Shown here in pieces: positions 9,742-19,029 of a stretch of 64,000 nucleotides of DNA (positions within the stretch are counted from its first letter, which is position 1; each line of letters starts with the position of its first letter). Source of the DNA: RYN-133 sp036497285. GTDB taxonomy: Bacteria; Actinomycetota; Actinomycetes; Mycobacteriales; Jatrophihabitantaceae. The translations under genes and the position numbers were made by a program. The notes below the pieces were generated by a model. It ran no database searches. It had not been told where the DNA came from and worked only from the letters and a program-made list of their open reading frames with translations. The stretch spans positions 23,121 to 87,120 of the forward strand of contig DASXJR010000069.1 in assembly GCA_036497285.1 (NCBI GenBank). The letters are read 5' to 3'.

Positions 9742-12273
9742 TCAACTCGCTCGGCGCGAGCGACGACGGTTCGAGTCCGCGATCACGATGCCGGTCACGG
9801 CTAGGCCGGAGCGCTCGACCCGGTCACGAACTACCACCACTCGGTGGATGCCCGTCTCGCCGCTCGCGACCAGCGCCACTCCGCAGTGCCCACGATCTTC
9901 GCAAATCAGCCGGTCCTGTAACGCCTTCACCAGGCTCGCAACGTCGTCGTCGACACCGACGACACGTGCGGTCTTCGTCGCGTACAGGCCCGTGACAGTC
10001 CTGTCGAGGCGATGCCCTGGGGCGGTGTCGGCGTCGATCGATTCGTGGGTAACGCGATCGAGAATCCAGAGGTCGTCAATGAACGGACTTCGGCGGAACT
10101 GCCCAACCCGCTTTCGACCTTGCCGCAAGTAGCTGATGATCGTGGCTATCAGCAAGCCCGATGCCAGGCCGTTAATTGCAGCGACGAGCGAGTCGTGCCC
10201 AGTGAAGCGCAGCGTTGTGTCTGCTATGAGGCTGCCGCCCGTTGGCGTGGTGTCTTCGAGAGCAGTTACCTGGGCGTCGAGGCTAGCCAGATCCTTGACC
10301 AAGACCCCGGCCGACTCGTGTTCTTTGGTCAGCGTCGCGATTGACGCGGCTACCCCGGCCCCCTCCTTCGACAGTGAATCGACTCCTTGGCGGCGGGACT
10401 GCATCAATATTTTCGTCCGAACGGTGAGCAATGCCTTTGCGGCGGCTCGTGAACCACGAGCCGCGCGCGACGCAACGGTGTCGCTGTACCGGACGAGCAG
10501 TATCCGTGAGTTCGGAGTTGCCGCCACCGAGAGGTGGGAAGCCACTTCGCCGGCAGGTGTGCCGATCGCGGACCTGACAGCATGCCGCACCGGACGCGAA
10601 TCGAGCAGGCCGGCGATTGTGTCCATCGACTGGCTGAACTGCTCCTGGGTAGGGAAGACGGCGTTGGGCGGAACGAGCACCTTCGTCTCGGCCGTCACTG
10701 TGCGGCCGGTGAGCCGATCAGTCACGAGACCGGCAGAGGCGCCGAGACCCGCCACCACCGCGAACAGTGCAAGGTTGCTCCGTACGAGGCGGCGGTAGTA
10801 CTCGAGCGTTCGGTCGCCCGCCCCGGCGCCCGGCTGTGTCCTCGACCTGAGCGTGTTCTTGGGCGAGGTCGCAAGATCGCGCCAGAGCAAGCCGATGACG
10901 CCGAAGATCGTCACGAGTTCGATGCCGATCGCGTCGTACACGAACATCGTGACCAGGTGGATCGTGAGTACCGCGAGTGTGATCGTCGCCAGGGGGCTGT
11001 CCCGGCGAGCGCTGGTTATCAAGTTGATGGCGATAAAGGCTAGATACAGCAGCAGGCCTCCTACGCCGGTCGAAAAGATCAAGAGCCAGAAATGACCCTG
11101 CGTGCCCAGCGCGGGCGGAGTACACAAACCGCAGGTCGCGGTGTTGCCACCTGCTATGGAATAGAAGCTTCCTTCGACGTTGCGGGTCGAGCCGAGGCCG
11201 ACGACGGGCGATCGGCTCATAACGCTGTCGACGGTCAACTGTCCGAGACTGGCCCTGCCGGCGTTGCTGTAACCATTGTCGAGGCGATGCGTGATCGTGT
11301 GACCGAGAGGAGTACCCAGCAGCAACCCTCCGAGCACCACGGCGAGGGCGCCCACCAGCGCGATCGTGCGTAAGCGACCGAAGATCGCCGATCGGATCGC
11401 GATGACTATCGCGACGACGACCAGCGCCAACCACATACCGCGGTTCTGTGCCACCACCGCGGGATAGATCGATGCGGCGAGAATCGCGACGCCGATTCGG
11501 CGGCGCAGACCGTTGGCGTCTCGTATCCAGCCCTGGATGAACAGGGGGAGCAGACACGCGAAGTTCAGGCCCCAGTCGTTCGTGTACGCGAAGGGCGCGC
11601 TCGCGCGCGGATTGACGAGGCCATCGGCCGTGTAGAGCTGGGCGACGACGGGGTGGATGAGGTCATGTACGTACTGGATGTGGGTAAGCCGCCCGGGTAG
11701 CAGCAGTTCGAGAAGCGAGGGAAAGTCGACCGTCGAGGCGAGGCTGCCGATGAAGCCCCCGCACACGACGGTCAAGAACATCCAGCCGAAGGCGCGGATG
11801 ATTTTGATCGTGGGCAGCCGATCCCGGGTGTTGTAGACGTAGACCATCGCGATCGTCGCAGCGACATACCAGCCGAGACGAAACGCGAAAGTGACGTAGC
11901 GACCGTTCGAATGGTCTGCTATCGCATGTGGCGCGCTCACCTGGAGTAGGACCACGCCGAGCGCGACCCACGCGAGAAAGACCAGCCACAAGCCGAATCC
12001 GCGGCGAACGCGCACGCGGTTCGGCCGGTGCGCGAGTTCGACGGCCATGATTGCGGCTGCGACGAGAGGCACAATGCCGGCGATTCCGAGCAGCCACCAG
12101 AGCGGATAGCCGATGAGCGTGGCGGTCAGTGGCCAGCCCGGACGCAGTTCGAGCCGGAACCCGTTGCGCAACCCACCAGGCCTGCGAGGGCCCAGCCGCG
12201 CTTGGTGCGGCACCACCGAAACCGCGTCGATCGCAGTTCGGGGCGGATCGACCGTAGTTGCTAGTCGAGCCAC
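9742..12273 (-). CDS. O-antigen polymerase/ligase fused to a Wzz-like chain-length domain
   Basis: An 843-residue membrane protein that joins two normally separate functions. Residues 1 to about 480 carry around ten hydrophobic segments and the Wzy/WaaL-type extracytoplasmic loop region (AYTNDWGLNFACLLPLF, AQNRGMWLA, SPVVGLGSTRNVEGS). Residues about 490-715 have two membrane helices flanking an extracytoplasmic segment, as in Wzz proteins. A cytoplasmic tail of about 125 residues resembles the end of a BY-kinase domain (VALVASGETGIHRVVVV) but has no P-loop. I place the start at GTG 12273, which overlaps the end of the sulfotransferase gene by 13 bases and follows GGAAG. A longer upstream start exists but lies inside the sulfotransferase. 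It probably polymerises or ligates the repeat unit with built-in length control. Confidence 0.8.
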   Translation of the reverse strand: MARLATTVDPPRTAIDAVSVVPHQARLGPRRPGGLRNGFRLELRPGWPLTATLIGYPLWWLLGIAGIVPLVAAAIMAVELAHRPNRVRVRRGFGLWLVFLAWVALGVVLLQVSAPHAIADHSNGRYVTFAFRLGWYVAATIAMVYVYNTRDRLPTIKIIRAFGWMFLTVVCGGFIGSLASTVDFPSLLELLLPGRLTHIQYVHDLIHPVVAQLYTADGLVNPRASAPFAYTNDWGLNFACLLPLFIQGWIRDANGLRRRIGVAILAASIYPAVVAQNRGMWLALVVVAIVIAIRSAIFGRLRTIALVGALAVVLGGLLLGTPLGHTITHRLDNGYSNAGRASLGQLTVDSVMSRSPVVGLGSTRNVEGSFYSIAGGNTATCGLCTPPALGTQGHFWLLIFSTGVGGLLLYLAFIAINLITSARRDSPLATITLAVLTIHLVTMFVYDAIGIELVTIFGVIGLLWRDLATSPKNTLRSRTQPGAGAGDRTLEYYRRLVRSNLALFAVVAGLGASAGLVTDRLTGRTVTAETKVLVPPNAVFPTQEQFSQSMDTIAGLLDSRPVRHAVRSAIGTPAGEVASHLSVAATPNSRILLVRYSDTVASRAARGSRAAAKALLTVRTKILMQSRRQGVDSLSKEGAGVAASIATLTKEHESAGVLVKDLASLDAQVTALEDTTPTGGSLIADTTLRFTGHDSLVAAINGLASGLLIATIISYLRQGRKRVGQFRRSPFIDDLWILDRVTHESIDADTAPGHRLDRTVTGLYATKTARVVGVDDDVASLVKALQDRLICEDRGHCGVALVASGETGIHRVVVVRDRVERSGLAVTGIVIADSNRRRSRRAS

Positions 12274-13112
12274 GCCGGAGCGCTTCCGAGAAGTTCGGCA
12301 AGCGCCTCGTTGTGCGGACGGTAGTGCTGCACGAGGAAGTTGCGAGCATCGTCCGGCATTGCCGAACTGGGGCGGGCGTTGTGCTGTTCGACTTGTTTCG
12401 GCATCCACGGCTCGAGGCCGAGGAACTCGGTCAGTCGTGCGAACTCGCCGAGCGGATCGGCGAAGAACAGTTCGCTCTGCATGACATGCACCTGTTCGCG
12501 CGGGAAGTGCTCGTACACACGGTCAAGTTGGTCCGCAAACTGACCGCGACTCAGGTACGCGTGATGCCGATGACTGAAGCTCTGATACGCAGGGTCCTCG
12601 CACATGCGCTCGACTTCGCCCTCCAGGCGTGATGGTTCGAGCGCCAGAGCCGTGCGGAAGTTCGACTCAGACTCGAATCCACGCGCGAATTCGTGCTTGT
12701 ATGCCGAGAATGCGCGGGACACGGGATCGCGCAGCATGGCGACGAGCTTGATGTTCGGCAAATCCCGGGCGATCCGATCGATCGCCAACGGGTGAAACAT
12801 GTAATAAGTGCATGCCTCGAAAGTCAGACGACCGTCGGTGCTCCCGACCGCGAGTGGCATCCTGCTCCGGTACCACTCGACGCCACGCAAGTAGTTGAGC
12901 GTGAAGTAGTCGGTGCCCTTCTCGGCAATAGGACGCCGGATCTGCGGATGCTCGGCCAGGGTCTGGAAGATCGTCGTCGTGCCGCAACGTTGACCGCCGA
13001 TCACGATGAAAGAAGGGGTATCGCGCCAACGCCGCGTCGCAGATCCCACCGCAAGGGCGACTCGGCGCGCAGTCGGGCGCGCGGACGCCGGTACAAGGCC
13101 TCGGATGCTCAC
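12261..13112 (-). CDS. PAPS-dependent sulfotransferase (1)
   Basis: A 283-residue cytoplasmic sulfotransferase that should move sulfate from PAPS to a sugar or lipid hydroxyl or amine. The 5'-phosphosulfate loop is IGGQRCGTTTIF (about residue 37) and the 3'-phosphate-binding segment is LRDPVSRAFSAYKHE. The size and these motifs fit the heparan-sulfate-type sulfotransferase family. Start is GTG 13112. Its end overlaps the polymerase-Wzz fusion gene, which suggests translational coupling and hence sulfation of the same polysaccharide. It resembles the enzyme at 48255 more than the one at 19978. Confidence 0.9.
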   Translation of the reverse strand: MSIRGLVPASARPTARRVALAVGSATRRWRDTPSFIVIGGQRCGTTTIFQTLAEHPQIRRPIAEKGTDYFTLNYLRGVEWYRSRMPLAVGSTDGRLTFEACTYYMFHPLAIDRIARDLPNIKLVAMLRDPVSRAFSAYKHEFARGFESESNFRTALALEPSRLEGEVERMCEDPAYQSFSHRHHAYLSRGQFADQLDRVYEHFPREQVHVMQSELFFADPLGEFARLTEFLGLEPWMPKQVEQHNARPSSAMPDDARNFLVQHYRPHNEALAELLGSAPAWLD

Positions 13113-13217
13113 GACCTACTTCACTCCGACCGGTCGGGACGCGCGAGCGTCGAGACAGAGTCTTCACGAAAACTGTAGCCGTCCGAGCCTGCTCGAGAAG
13201 CCCTGAAAAGGAACCTC

Positions 13218-14210
13218 TTAGCCGTCGAAAACAGGCGACTTGCTCAGCGAACGTACAGCGTCGGAGATCTTCGAGATTCCGTCGAACCGGTAATTGCATG
13301 CAGCGGTGCCGACGTGGTCCCAGAGACTGACGGCCTTGATCTGAGGGTGAGATCTCAAGACCGCGGGAATTCCCCGATACCACTGCGCAGTGAGCTCGGG
13401 ACGACTCGGATAAATGACCGAACCGGCTTCACTGATCATCATGGGCTTGGCGATGTCGATGTTGTACCGGTCATGGACGGCGTCCAGATAGCGCAAGAAC
13501 GGCAGGGTCGTCTGCGCGAAGCTCTGGTATCGATCCGGGCTCAGCTGGTACGCGCGGCAGCCGGATCCGTTGTAGGACTCCCAGCTGATCCAGTCGACGA
13601 CGTCGTTCCCAGGCCAGGCACTGACCGCGAAGCTCTGCGTCGTCGGGGATCCGGTCACGACCCACACCCACACGACATTGTTCGCGCCCGCGCGCGCGAA
13701 CAATGCGTGTACATGCCGCCAGGCGACCACGAAATCTGCTGCCGTGCCCACCCCGAATCGACGTGGCAGATCGGGCTCGTGATCGAACGTCACGAACACG
13801 CGGCGCTTCAGTGATGAGATGCCCTCGGCCATGCGGGTCAGCGCGGCGTCCTCGTTTCCCGCAGCCACATCCTGCCAGGTGACAATCTGATGCGGGCGGT
13901 TGTAGAACCGGGCATCTATCGAGATCTGAAGTATCCGGCCGTGGGCGACCAGGGCGCGTTCGTCAGCGCTCGGCATCGGATCATCCAGGTCGTGAAAGCG
14001 ATGCACCATCTCGAATTGGTTCCCGAGGCTCGCCTCGACATGGCGGAGTTGTTCGTTCGTCGGTGGATCTGTTTCGACCCCGAGAAGCACACCGCATGAC
14101 GGCACGAGGCGCTCCGAAAGGGCACAACCCCGGCCGGAGAGCGCCGACCCTGCGCACGACGTGCTCAGCAAAACCGATACCGCGGCAAGCAGACCCGACA
14201 ATCGGGACAT
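13218..14210 (-). CDS. GH26-like secreted beta-glycanase (beta-mannanase fold)
   Basis: A 330-residue exported glycoside hydrolase homologue. I choose ATG 14210 because AGGAG lies four bases upstream; an ATG at 14222 is also possible. The N terminus is a signal peptide ending LSTSC, an imperfect lipobox. The fold signatures follow family GH26: FDHEPD with the likely acid/base Glu145, VVWVWVVTGSP, WPGNDVVDWISWESYNG, and MISEAGS with the likely nucleophile Glu261. Substrate cannot be read from sequence; beta-mannan or a related glycan is typical for the family. Within a polysaccharide locus it probably trims or releases the polymer. It lies upstream of the sulfotransferase on the same strand. 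Confidence 0.8.
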   Translation of the reverse strand: MSRLSGLLAAVSVLLSTSCAGSALSGRGCALSERLVPSCGVLLGVETDPPTNEQLRHVEASLGNQFEMVHRFHDLDDPMPSADERALVAHGRILQISIDARFYNRPHQIVTWQDVAAGNEDAALTRMAEGISSLKRRVFVTFDHEPDLPRRFGVGTAADFVVAWRHVHALFARAGANNVVWVWVVTGSPTTQSFAVSAWPGNDVVDWISWESYNGSGCRAYQLSPDRYQSFAQTTLPFLRYLDAVHDRYNIDIAKPMMISEAGSVIYPSRPELTAQWYRGIPAVLRSHPQIKAVSLWDHVGTAACNYRFDGISKISDAVRSLSKSPVFDG

Positions 14211-14405
14211 CGTGCTCCTCATCGCTCGCGGCCCCCATCGGCTGGTGGTCAGGGAATCACATGGCGCCGGTTGCCTGGCCAGTTCCTCAGCTGATCGTCA
14301 AGGCGATTTCCTACGATTCGCCCGCGCGACCTTGACGATGTGCCGTCGTCGGAAGATTCTTGCTTAGACATCATTGTCGCGCCCCCTTGCGACCGGCGAG
14401 GGGTT

Positions 14406-15161
14406 ATGCGCGAATACCTCAGCAACGCGAGTGTGGTCCTCAGCGTTCCGGTGACAGCGACCGACGAACCGTCGTTGCTGGGCATGATCCGCGATGTCGT
14501 CGACCGGCGCGAGCCCACCGTCTTCGTAGGGCTCTACGCCTCGCTGTTCCGGCAACTGCGCGCCGACGCGGAATACCGCGCGCTCGTCGACCGAAGCGTG
14601 ACCTATCCGGACGGTTACGGCATCGTACGCGAACTGCGCAAACGCGGCGTCGAACGCGTAACCAGGCTTGCGACCACCGACCTCATCGATCCGATAGTCA
14701 ACACTGCGGGGGAGTCCGGCTGGCGAGTAGTGCTTTACGGCGCAGCTCCTGGAGTTGCTGATCGAGCAGCGAAAACGATCACCGCTATGACACCTAACCT
14801 GTCAATCGTGGGAGTCTGGGACGGATTCTCGGGAGGTCCTTCGCAGGAGGAACTGGTGGAACTGCGGCCGGACGTCGTCATGGTGGGGCTGGGTGCCGGC
14901 GTGCAGGAACGTTGGTCGTACGAAGTCGCGATCCCGGCGGGGGTGCCGGCTGTCTTGACATGCGGTGGCCTTTTCGATTTCTTGGCCGGGGACAAGCGCC
15001 GCGCACCGACGTGGATGCAGCATGCCGGCCTGGAGTGGCTGTTCAGGGTGTGGCTCGAACCGCGCCGCCTTGCCGGACGCTACGCGCGGGGCAACCTCGA
15101 TTTCGTGGTGCGCGCCAGGGTCGAGCGGTCTGCGTTAGCGCGCCACGGTGTCCGGCCTTGA
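14406..15161 (+). CDS. WecG/TagA/CpsF family glycosyltransferase
   Basis: A 251-residue enzyme expected to add the second sugar, often an N-acetylmannosamine or related residue, to an undecaprenyl-linked primer at the inner face of the membrane. Family signatures are YPDGYGIVRELRKRG, RLATTDLIDPI, the VVLYGAAPGVAD segment, WDGFSG, RPDVVMVGLGAGVQERW and GGLFDFLAGDKRRAP, ending with the basic amphipathic WLEPRRLAGRY tail. The ATG at 14406 follows GAGGGG; an upstream in-frame GTG at 14340 lacks a ribosome site. A TTA codon is at 15135-15137. The next gene starts at or just after the stop, so it is co-transcribed with the flippase. Confidence 0.9.
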   Translation: MREYLSNASVVLSVPVTATDEPSLLGMIRDVVDRREPTVFVGLYASLFRQLRADAEYRALVDRSVTYPDGYGIVRELRKRGVERVTRLATTDLIDPIVNTAGESGWRVVLYGAAPGVADRAAKTITAMTPNLSIVGVWDGFSGGPSQEELVELRPDVVMVGLGAGVQERWSYEVAIPAGVPAVLTCGGLFDFLAGDKRRAPTWMQHAGLEWLFRVWLEPRRLAGRYARGNLDFVVRARVERSALARHGVRP

Positions 15162-15181
15162 CCAAGCCGGCCGAGGGCGCT

Positions 15182-16771
15182 GTGCACGCCACCACCTCCC
15201 CCGATAGGCAATCCGACGATCCGGCGACCGCGGACGGATCCGTAAGTCGCGTAGCGCGCGGGAGTGCAGCGAACCTGGTCGGAGCAGCAGTCACCGGCGT
15301 CAGTACGTTCGCGTTGACAGTCATCGTCGCCCGCGGATTCTCGCGGCCCGACGCGGGAATCTTCTTCGCCACCACGTCGCTGTTCCTCGTCGCCACGACC
15401 ATCGGCAACCTCGGAACACAAACCGGGGTCGTCTACTTCCTGGCTCGCTGTCGAGCACAAGGTACGCCCGAGATGATCGGTTCGTACCTCCGGACGGCCC
15501 TGCGGCCGATGCTGTTGCTTGCACTCGTCATGGCGGTCGCCACGCTGGTCCTGGCACCCTTCATCGGCCGGCTCATATCAGCCGACCACGTCGGCACGGC
15601 GACCACCTACCTGCGGTGGATGGCAGTCTTCATCCCTCTCGCCGGGTTGGAGATCGTGTTCTTGGCCGGAACTCGAGGACTGGGCGCGATTCGCCCTTAC
15701 ACGCTCACCGAGCAGATCTATCGACCGCTTCTTCAGTTGGCGCTGGTCGCGGCGGTAGCAGTCGCCGCGACAACGCCGCTGCTGGGAGCGGCATGGGCGT
15801 TCGGCTACGCGCCCGCGGCCGTCGCGGCTTTGATCACCTGGCGTCGAGTGCGTGCGCGCTATCCACGGCCTCGGGCCGATCAGCCCTTGCCTCGCGTTTC
15901 GGCGGAGTTCTGGAAGTTCACACTGCCGCGGTCGCTGACAAGCACGATCCAGATGCTGTTGCAGCGATTCGATGTCGTGCTGGTCGCCGCCCTCGCGGGC
16001 ATCGTCAACGCCGCGATCTACGCGGCCGCGACGCGATTCATCGTGATCGGGCAACTCGGAATCAACGCGTTGACCATCGCCGCGCAACCGCAGTTCGCCG
16101 AGAGGTTGAGTATCGACGATCGTCGATCGGCGAACGAGCTCTATCAGGTCACCACCGCATGGCTCGTCCTTGTGACCTGGCCGGTATACCTGTGTTTGTT
16201 GATCTTCGCCAAGCCCGTTCTGGCTGTCTTCGGACACGGGTACTCCGCCGGTGGCACGGCCATCATGCTGATCGCGGCGTCAATGCTGATCGGGACCGGG
16301 ACCGGAATGGTGGACACGGTGTTGGCGATGGCAGGTCACACCCTGTGGAACCTCGGCAACGCCGCACTCGCTCTCGCGGTGATCTTAGGTCTGGACTTCT
16401 GGCTCATTCCCAGCCATGGGATCGTCGGTGCCGCCATCGGTTGGGCCGCGGCCATCGTCGTACGTAACGTCGCGGCGGTCACGCAGGTCGGCGTCTCTAT
16501 GGGATTTCACCCGATCGCTCGGCCAACGCTCTGGGCCGTCGGGCTCACCGTGGTCTGCTTTGCAGGAGTGCTCGGCCTGGCCCGACTGATATTTGGCAAC
16601 ACGGTCTCCGTGCTCGGCCTCGCGTTGGCCGCCGCCACCATCGTGTACCTCGTCGCGCTTGCAGTGTTTCGAAGTCAATTGCGTCTCGACGCCCTCGGCG
16701 GCCTGCCGCGGCGCAGGCGGCAGCCCGGCCCGGTGCTCCGAACGCGCGTTGACGTCGGACTCAAGAAATGA
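15182..16771 (+). CDS. Wzx-type polysaccharide flippase (1)
   Basis: A roughly 529-residue polytopic membrane protein of the MOP/MATE exporter superfamily, predicted to flip lipid-linked repeat units across the membrane. About a dozen to fourteen hydrophobic segments are visible, with the characteristic start SAANLVGAAVTGVSTFALTV, the FWKFTLPRSLTSTIQMLLQR segment opening the second half, and GHGYSAGGTAIMLIAAS. Start choice is uncertain: TTG 15158 overlaps the upstream stop as TTGA, while GTG 15182 follows GAGGG four bases away. I use GTG 15182. A TTA codon is at 16385-16387. It resembles in type, but is not close to, the flippase at 37006. Confidence 0.88.
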   Translation: MHATTSPDRQSDDPATADGSVSRVARGSAANLVGAAVTGVSTFALTVIVARGFSRPDAGIFFATTSLFLVATTIGNLGTQTGVVYFLARCRAQGTPEMIGSYLRTALRPMLLLALVMAVATLVLAPFIGRLISADHVGTATTYLRWMAVFIPLAGLEIVFLAGTRGLGAIRPYTLTEQIYRPLLQLALVAAVAVAATTPLLGAAWAFGYAPAAVAALITWRRVRARYPRPRADQPLPRVSAEFWKFTLPRSLTSTIQMLLQRFDVVLVAALAGIVNAAIYAAATRFIVIGQLGINALTIAAQPQFAERLSIDDRRSANELYQVTTAWLVLVTWPVYLCLLIFAKPVLAVFGHGYSAGGTAIMLIAASMLIGTGTGMVDTVLAMAGHTLWNLGNAALALAVILGLDFWLIPSHGIVGAAIGWAAAIVVRNVAAVTQVGVSMGFHPIARPTLWAVGLTVVCFAGVLGLARLIFGNTVSVLGLALAAATIVYLVALAVFRSQLRLDALGGLPRRRRQPGPVLRTRVDVGLKK

Positions 16772-16876
16772 CTGAAACCCCGTCGCGACCGTCGATTGTG
16801 CACAAACGCGCTGTTAGGCTCGTCCGAGCGTGATCCGCCCCCAATTGCGCGCCGGAATCGTGAGAGGGGTACGAGG

Positions 16877-17719
16877 TTGTCGGCCGTAATCGTTGTGTTC
16901 TTGGTGTGGTTCGGGATCGTCGTGCTAGCCGCTGCTGCCGGCATATTGACTGCTGATCGGTGGTCACAACCCGGGTGGATCCAGACCGCCCGGCACAAGT
17001 ACCTGACCGCGGTGGACCGCGTCATACCGGTGGTAGGGCGATCGCTCACATCCGCAGTGATCTTTCTGGCCCTGTGGGCATCGATCATCATCGTCGGTCT
17101 GCTGATGGGACTCATCGCCCACCGACTCCAGAGCGTGATCGATGAGCCGACATTCCACTGGTGGCAGAGTCACCACTTGCACGGATCCTGGTCTGACGTT
17201 TGGTGGAAGCTCACAAACATAGGCGCACCCCGCGTTACCCAGGGCCTCGCCGCAGCGGGAGCGGTTCTTTTCGCTGTGTTGTACAGGGATCGCCGGCTGT
17301 GGTGGGCGCCCTCGGTGGTCATGGTGCTCGGCTACGCGGCGGAGAAGTACTCGCAACTGATTGTGAAAGCTGTCATCGATCGCGGTCACCCACCGACATC
17401 GCATGGCACGTGGCCGTCCGGCGGGATGGGCCGTCTCATCGACATCTACGGCTTGATCATCTTCTTCCTCATCCTGCGCTTCCGCCCGACCTCGCCTCAG
17501 GCATGGGCGGTCGGCGCAGGTGTGCTCGCGGTGTTGGCATCGGTCCAGGCGTATGCGCGACTCAACAATCTCGAGCATTGGGTGACCGACGTAGTCGGCG
17601 GCGCCATCTACGGCACGATGCTGCTCATTGCGATGATCATCGGCTATTTCGCGTTGAGCCGGGAACGAGCATCGCGACCCGCTGAGCCGGAGACGACTGT
17701 CGAGCCGGCAACGGTCTGA
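16877..17719 (+). CDS. PAP2-family membrane phosphatase homologue with altered PSGH motif
   Basis: A 280-residue integral membrane protein with about six hydrophobic segments. It resembles PAP2 (type 2 phosphatidic acid phosphatase/undecaprenyl-pyrophosphatase-like) proteins. The first motif is KAVIDRGHPP (Lys164). The third is RLNNLEHWVTDV, matching R-x5-H-x3-D. The second reads PSGG (residues 180-183) instead of PSGH, so a catalytic His is missing at the usual place. The TTG at 16877 follows GAGAGGGG; earlier in-frame starts lack a ribosome site. In this location an intact family member would recycle undecaprenyl pyrophosphate or dephosphorylate a lipid-linked sugar. The missing His leaves activity in doubt. 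Confidence 0.75.
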   Translation: MSAVIVVFLVWFGIVVLAAAAGILTADRWSQPGWIQTARHKYLTAVDRVIPVVGRSLTSAVIFLALWASIIIVGLLMGLIAHRLQSVIDEPTFHWWQSHHLHGSWSDVWWKLTNIGAPRVTQGLAAAGAVLFAVLYRDRRLWWAPSVVMVLGYAAEKYSQLIVKAVIDRGHPPTSHGTWPSGGMGRLIDIYGLIIFFLILRFRPTSPQAWAVGAGVLAVLASVQAYARLNNLEHWVTDVVGGAIYGTMLLIAMIIGYFALSRERASRPAEPETTVEPATV

Positions 17720-17755
17720 GCGTCGCGACATTGGGGATCGCCGGTATTCCGAAGG

Positions 17756-17777
17756 GACGCAGGCAAAGCCGTGCGTC
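17756..17777 (+). terminator. Short hairpin between PAP2 and APH-fold genes
   Basis: GACGCA and TGCGTC pair around an inner GGC/GCC stem with an AAA loop and one bulged G, 36 bases after the PAP2 stop. No T-run follows. It may be an attenuator or a processing site rather than a full terminator. Confidence 0.3.
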
Positions 17778-17802
17778 ACGACGAGTTGAACGTGATCAGC
17801 GG

Positions 17803-19005
17803 GTGCCGAAGAACGACTCCTATCTCGATTTCGTAGTCCCTCTGTTGTGGCCGGAGCCGGCCTCCGTGATCCGTGCATCGCGACTGTGCCTCTCCCGCCG
17901 CGCGTCCACGTATGTAGTGGTTCCTTCAGCCAGTCGACCGAAATTGCTCGTCCCGACCCGACCGCGGCGGGTGACTGCCGCTGCAATCAGGAATTTCAAG
18001 ACCGCGTCATCCGCACGAGAGCGCGCGCTAATCGGCGCACTGGCAGCGTCGGCGCGTATCGGCCTGGTCGATCTCTTGCCGGATCGCCTTCGCGTGGTAC
18101 CCGGCGGATCGGACCCGCCCGCCGGGATCGATGGGCACCTGTCGGTGGTGCTCGGCCGTCAGGTATGGGTGAGCCTGTACGTGAGTCGTGCCCGTGCCGT
18201 GCGCAAGCCCTTGCTGCAGGTCATCGATGCAGCAGGGCGGACCTGCGCGTTCGCCAAGCTAGGGGTCGATCCGTTCACGCGTGCGTTAGTGCGTGCCGAG
18301 GGCGAGGCCGTACGTATTCTGTCGCTGCACGAGTGGGACACGCTGCGAATGCCGACTGTTCTGCACGCCGGCCGTTGGCATGGACACGAACTGCTCGTGC
18401 AAGGGGCGTTCTCCCGGGGCGTCGCGCCTCGGGAGAACAGTCCAGAGCTTCGGCGCGCCATGCGCGAGGTTGCATGCGTGCACGGAATCGTGTCGGCTCC
18501 GCTCGGGATCAGCAGTTACTGGGAGCACGTTCTCGGTCGGATCGCGGCGCTTCCCGGCGGCGAGTATCAGCCGCTGATCCTGCGCCTCGCGGCGGCGATC
18601 GAGCGAATCGGTGGGCGCACGGATCTGGCCTTCGGATCGTCACACGGTGATTGGGCGCCATGGAACATGACTACGACCGGCGGCCAGCTGCTCGCGTGGG
18701 ACTGGGAGAAATTCGAGACCGACGTTCCGGTTGGCTTCGATGCTGTGCACTTCTCGATCCAAGGGGCGGTAGTGCTCAGCGGCACAGCCCCGGCTGCTGC
18801 CTTCGCCGCAGCGCTGCGCAACGCCGAGCAGCTGCTGGCCGGGTTGTCCTCTCGTTCAGACGCGGGCGAGCTCGTCGTGCTGCTGTACGGGCTGCACATC
18901 GCCCTGCGATACATCGAGGACGGGGAGTTGTCCGCGGGCGCAGGGCGGATGAGCCGCCTGGCGACGTGGCTGCCGGACCTGTTGGGGATGGCGCAGGGCC
19001 GATGA
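17803..19005 (+). CDS. Aminoglycoside-phosphotransferase-fold kinase (1)
   Basis: A roughly 400-residue soluble protein with the APH/choline-kinase fold. The catalytic loop is SHGDWAPWNM, matching H-G-D-x4-N, and the metal-binding segment is LAWDWEKFE. The N-terminal 120 residues are family-specific and hold TYVVVPSASRPKLLVP. It is a paralogue of the protein at 47232, which has the same two motifs. The substrate is unknown; a sugar, lipid head group or nucleotide-sugar precursor is plausible in this locus, and antibiotic resistance is unlikely. GTG 17803 is chosen; a TTG at 17731 would place the 17756 hairpin inside the gene. A TTA codon is at 18286-18288. It converges with the GT2 gene that follows. 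Confidence 0.72.
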   Translation: MPKNDSYLDFVVPLLWPEPASVIRASRLCLSRRASTYVVVPSASRPKLLVPTRPRRVTAAAIRNFKTASSARERALIGALAASARIGLVDLLPDRLRVVPGGSDPPAGIDGHLSVVLGRQVWVSLYVSRARAVRKPLLQVIDAAGRTCAFAKLGVDPFTRALVRAEGEAVRILSLHEWDTLRMPTVLHAGRWHGHELLVQGAFSRGVAPRENSPELRRAMREVACVHGIVSAPLGISSYWEHVLGRIAALPGGEYQPLILRLAAAIERIGGRTDLAFGSSHGDWAPWNMTTTGGQLLAWDWEKFETDVPVGFDAVHFSIQGAVVLSGTAPAAAFAAALRNAEQLLAGLSSRSDAGELVVLLYGLHIALRYIEDGELSAGAGRMSRLATWLPDLLGMAQGR

Positions 19006-19029
19006 AGACGTCCGGTTCTCGCCAGTGAC

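Noticed and set aside
17750..17790. GGGACGCAGGCAAAGCC resembling part of a cyclic-di-GMP (GEMM) riboswitch
   Set aside because: The upstream CACGCACAGGGCAAACC half and the tetraloop-receptor arrangement are absent; the bases fit a simple hairpin instead.
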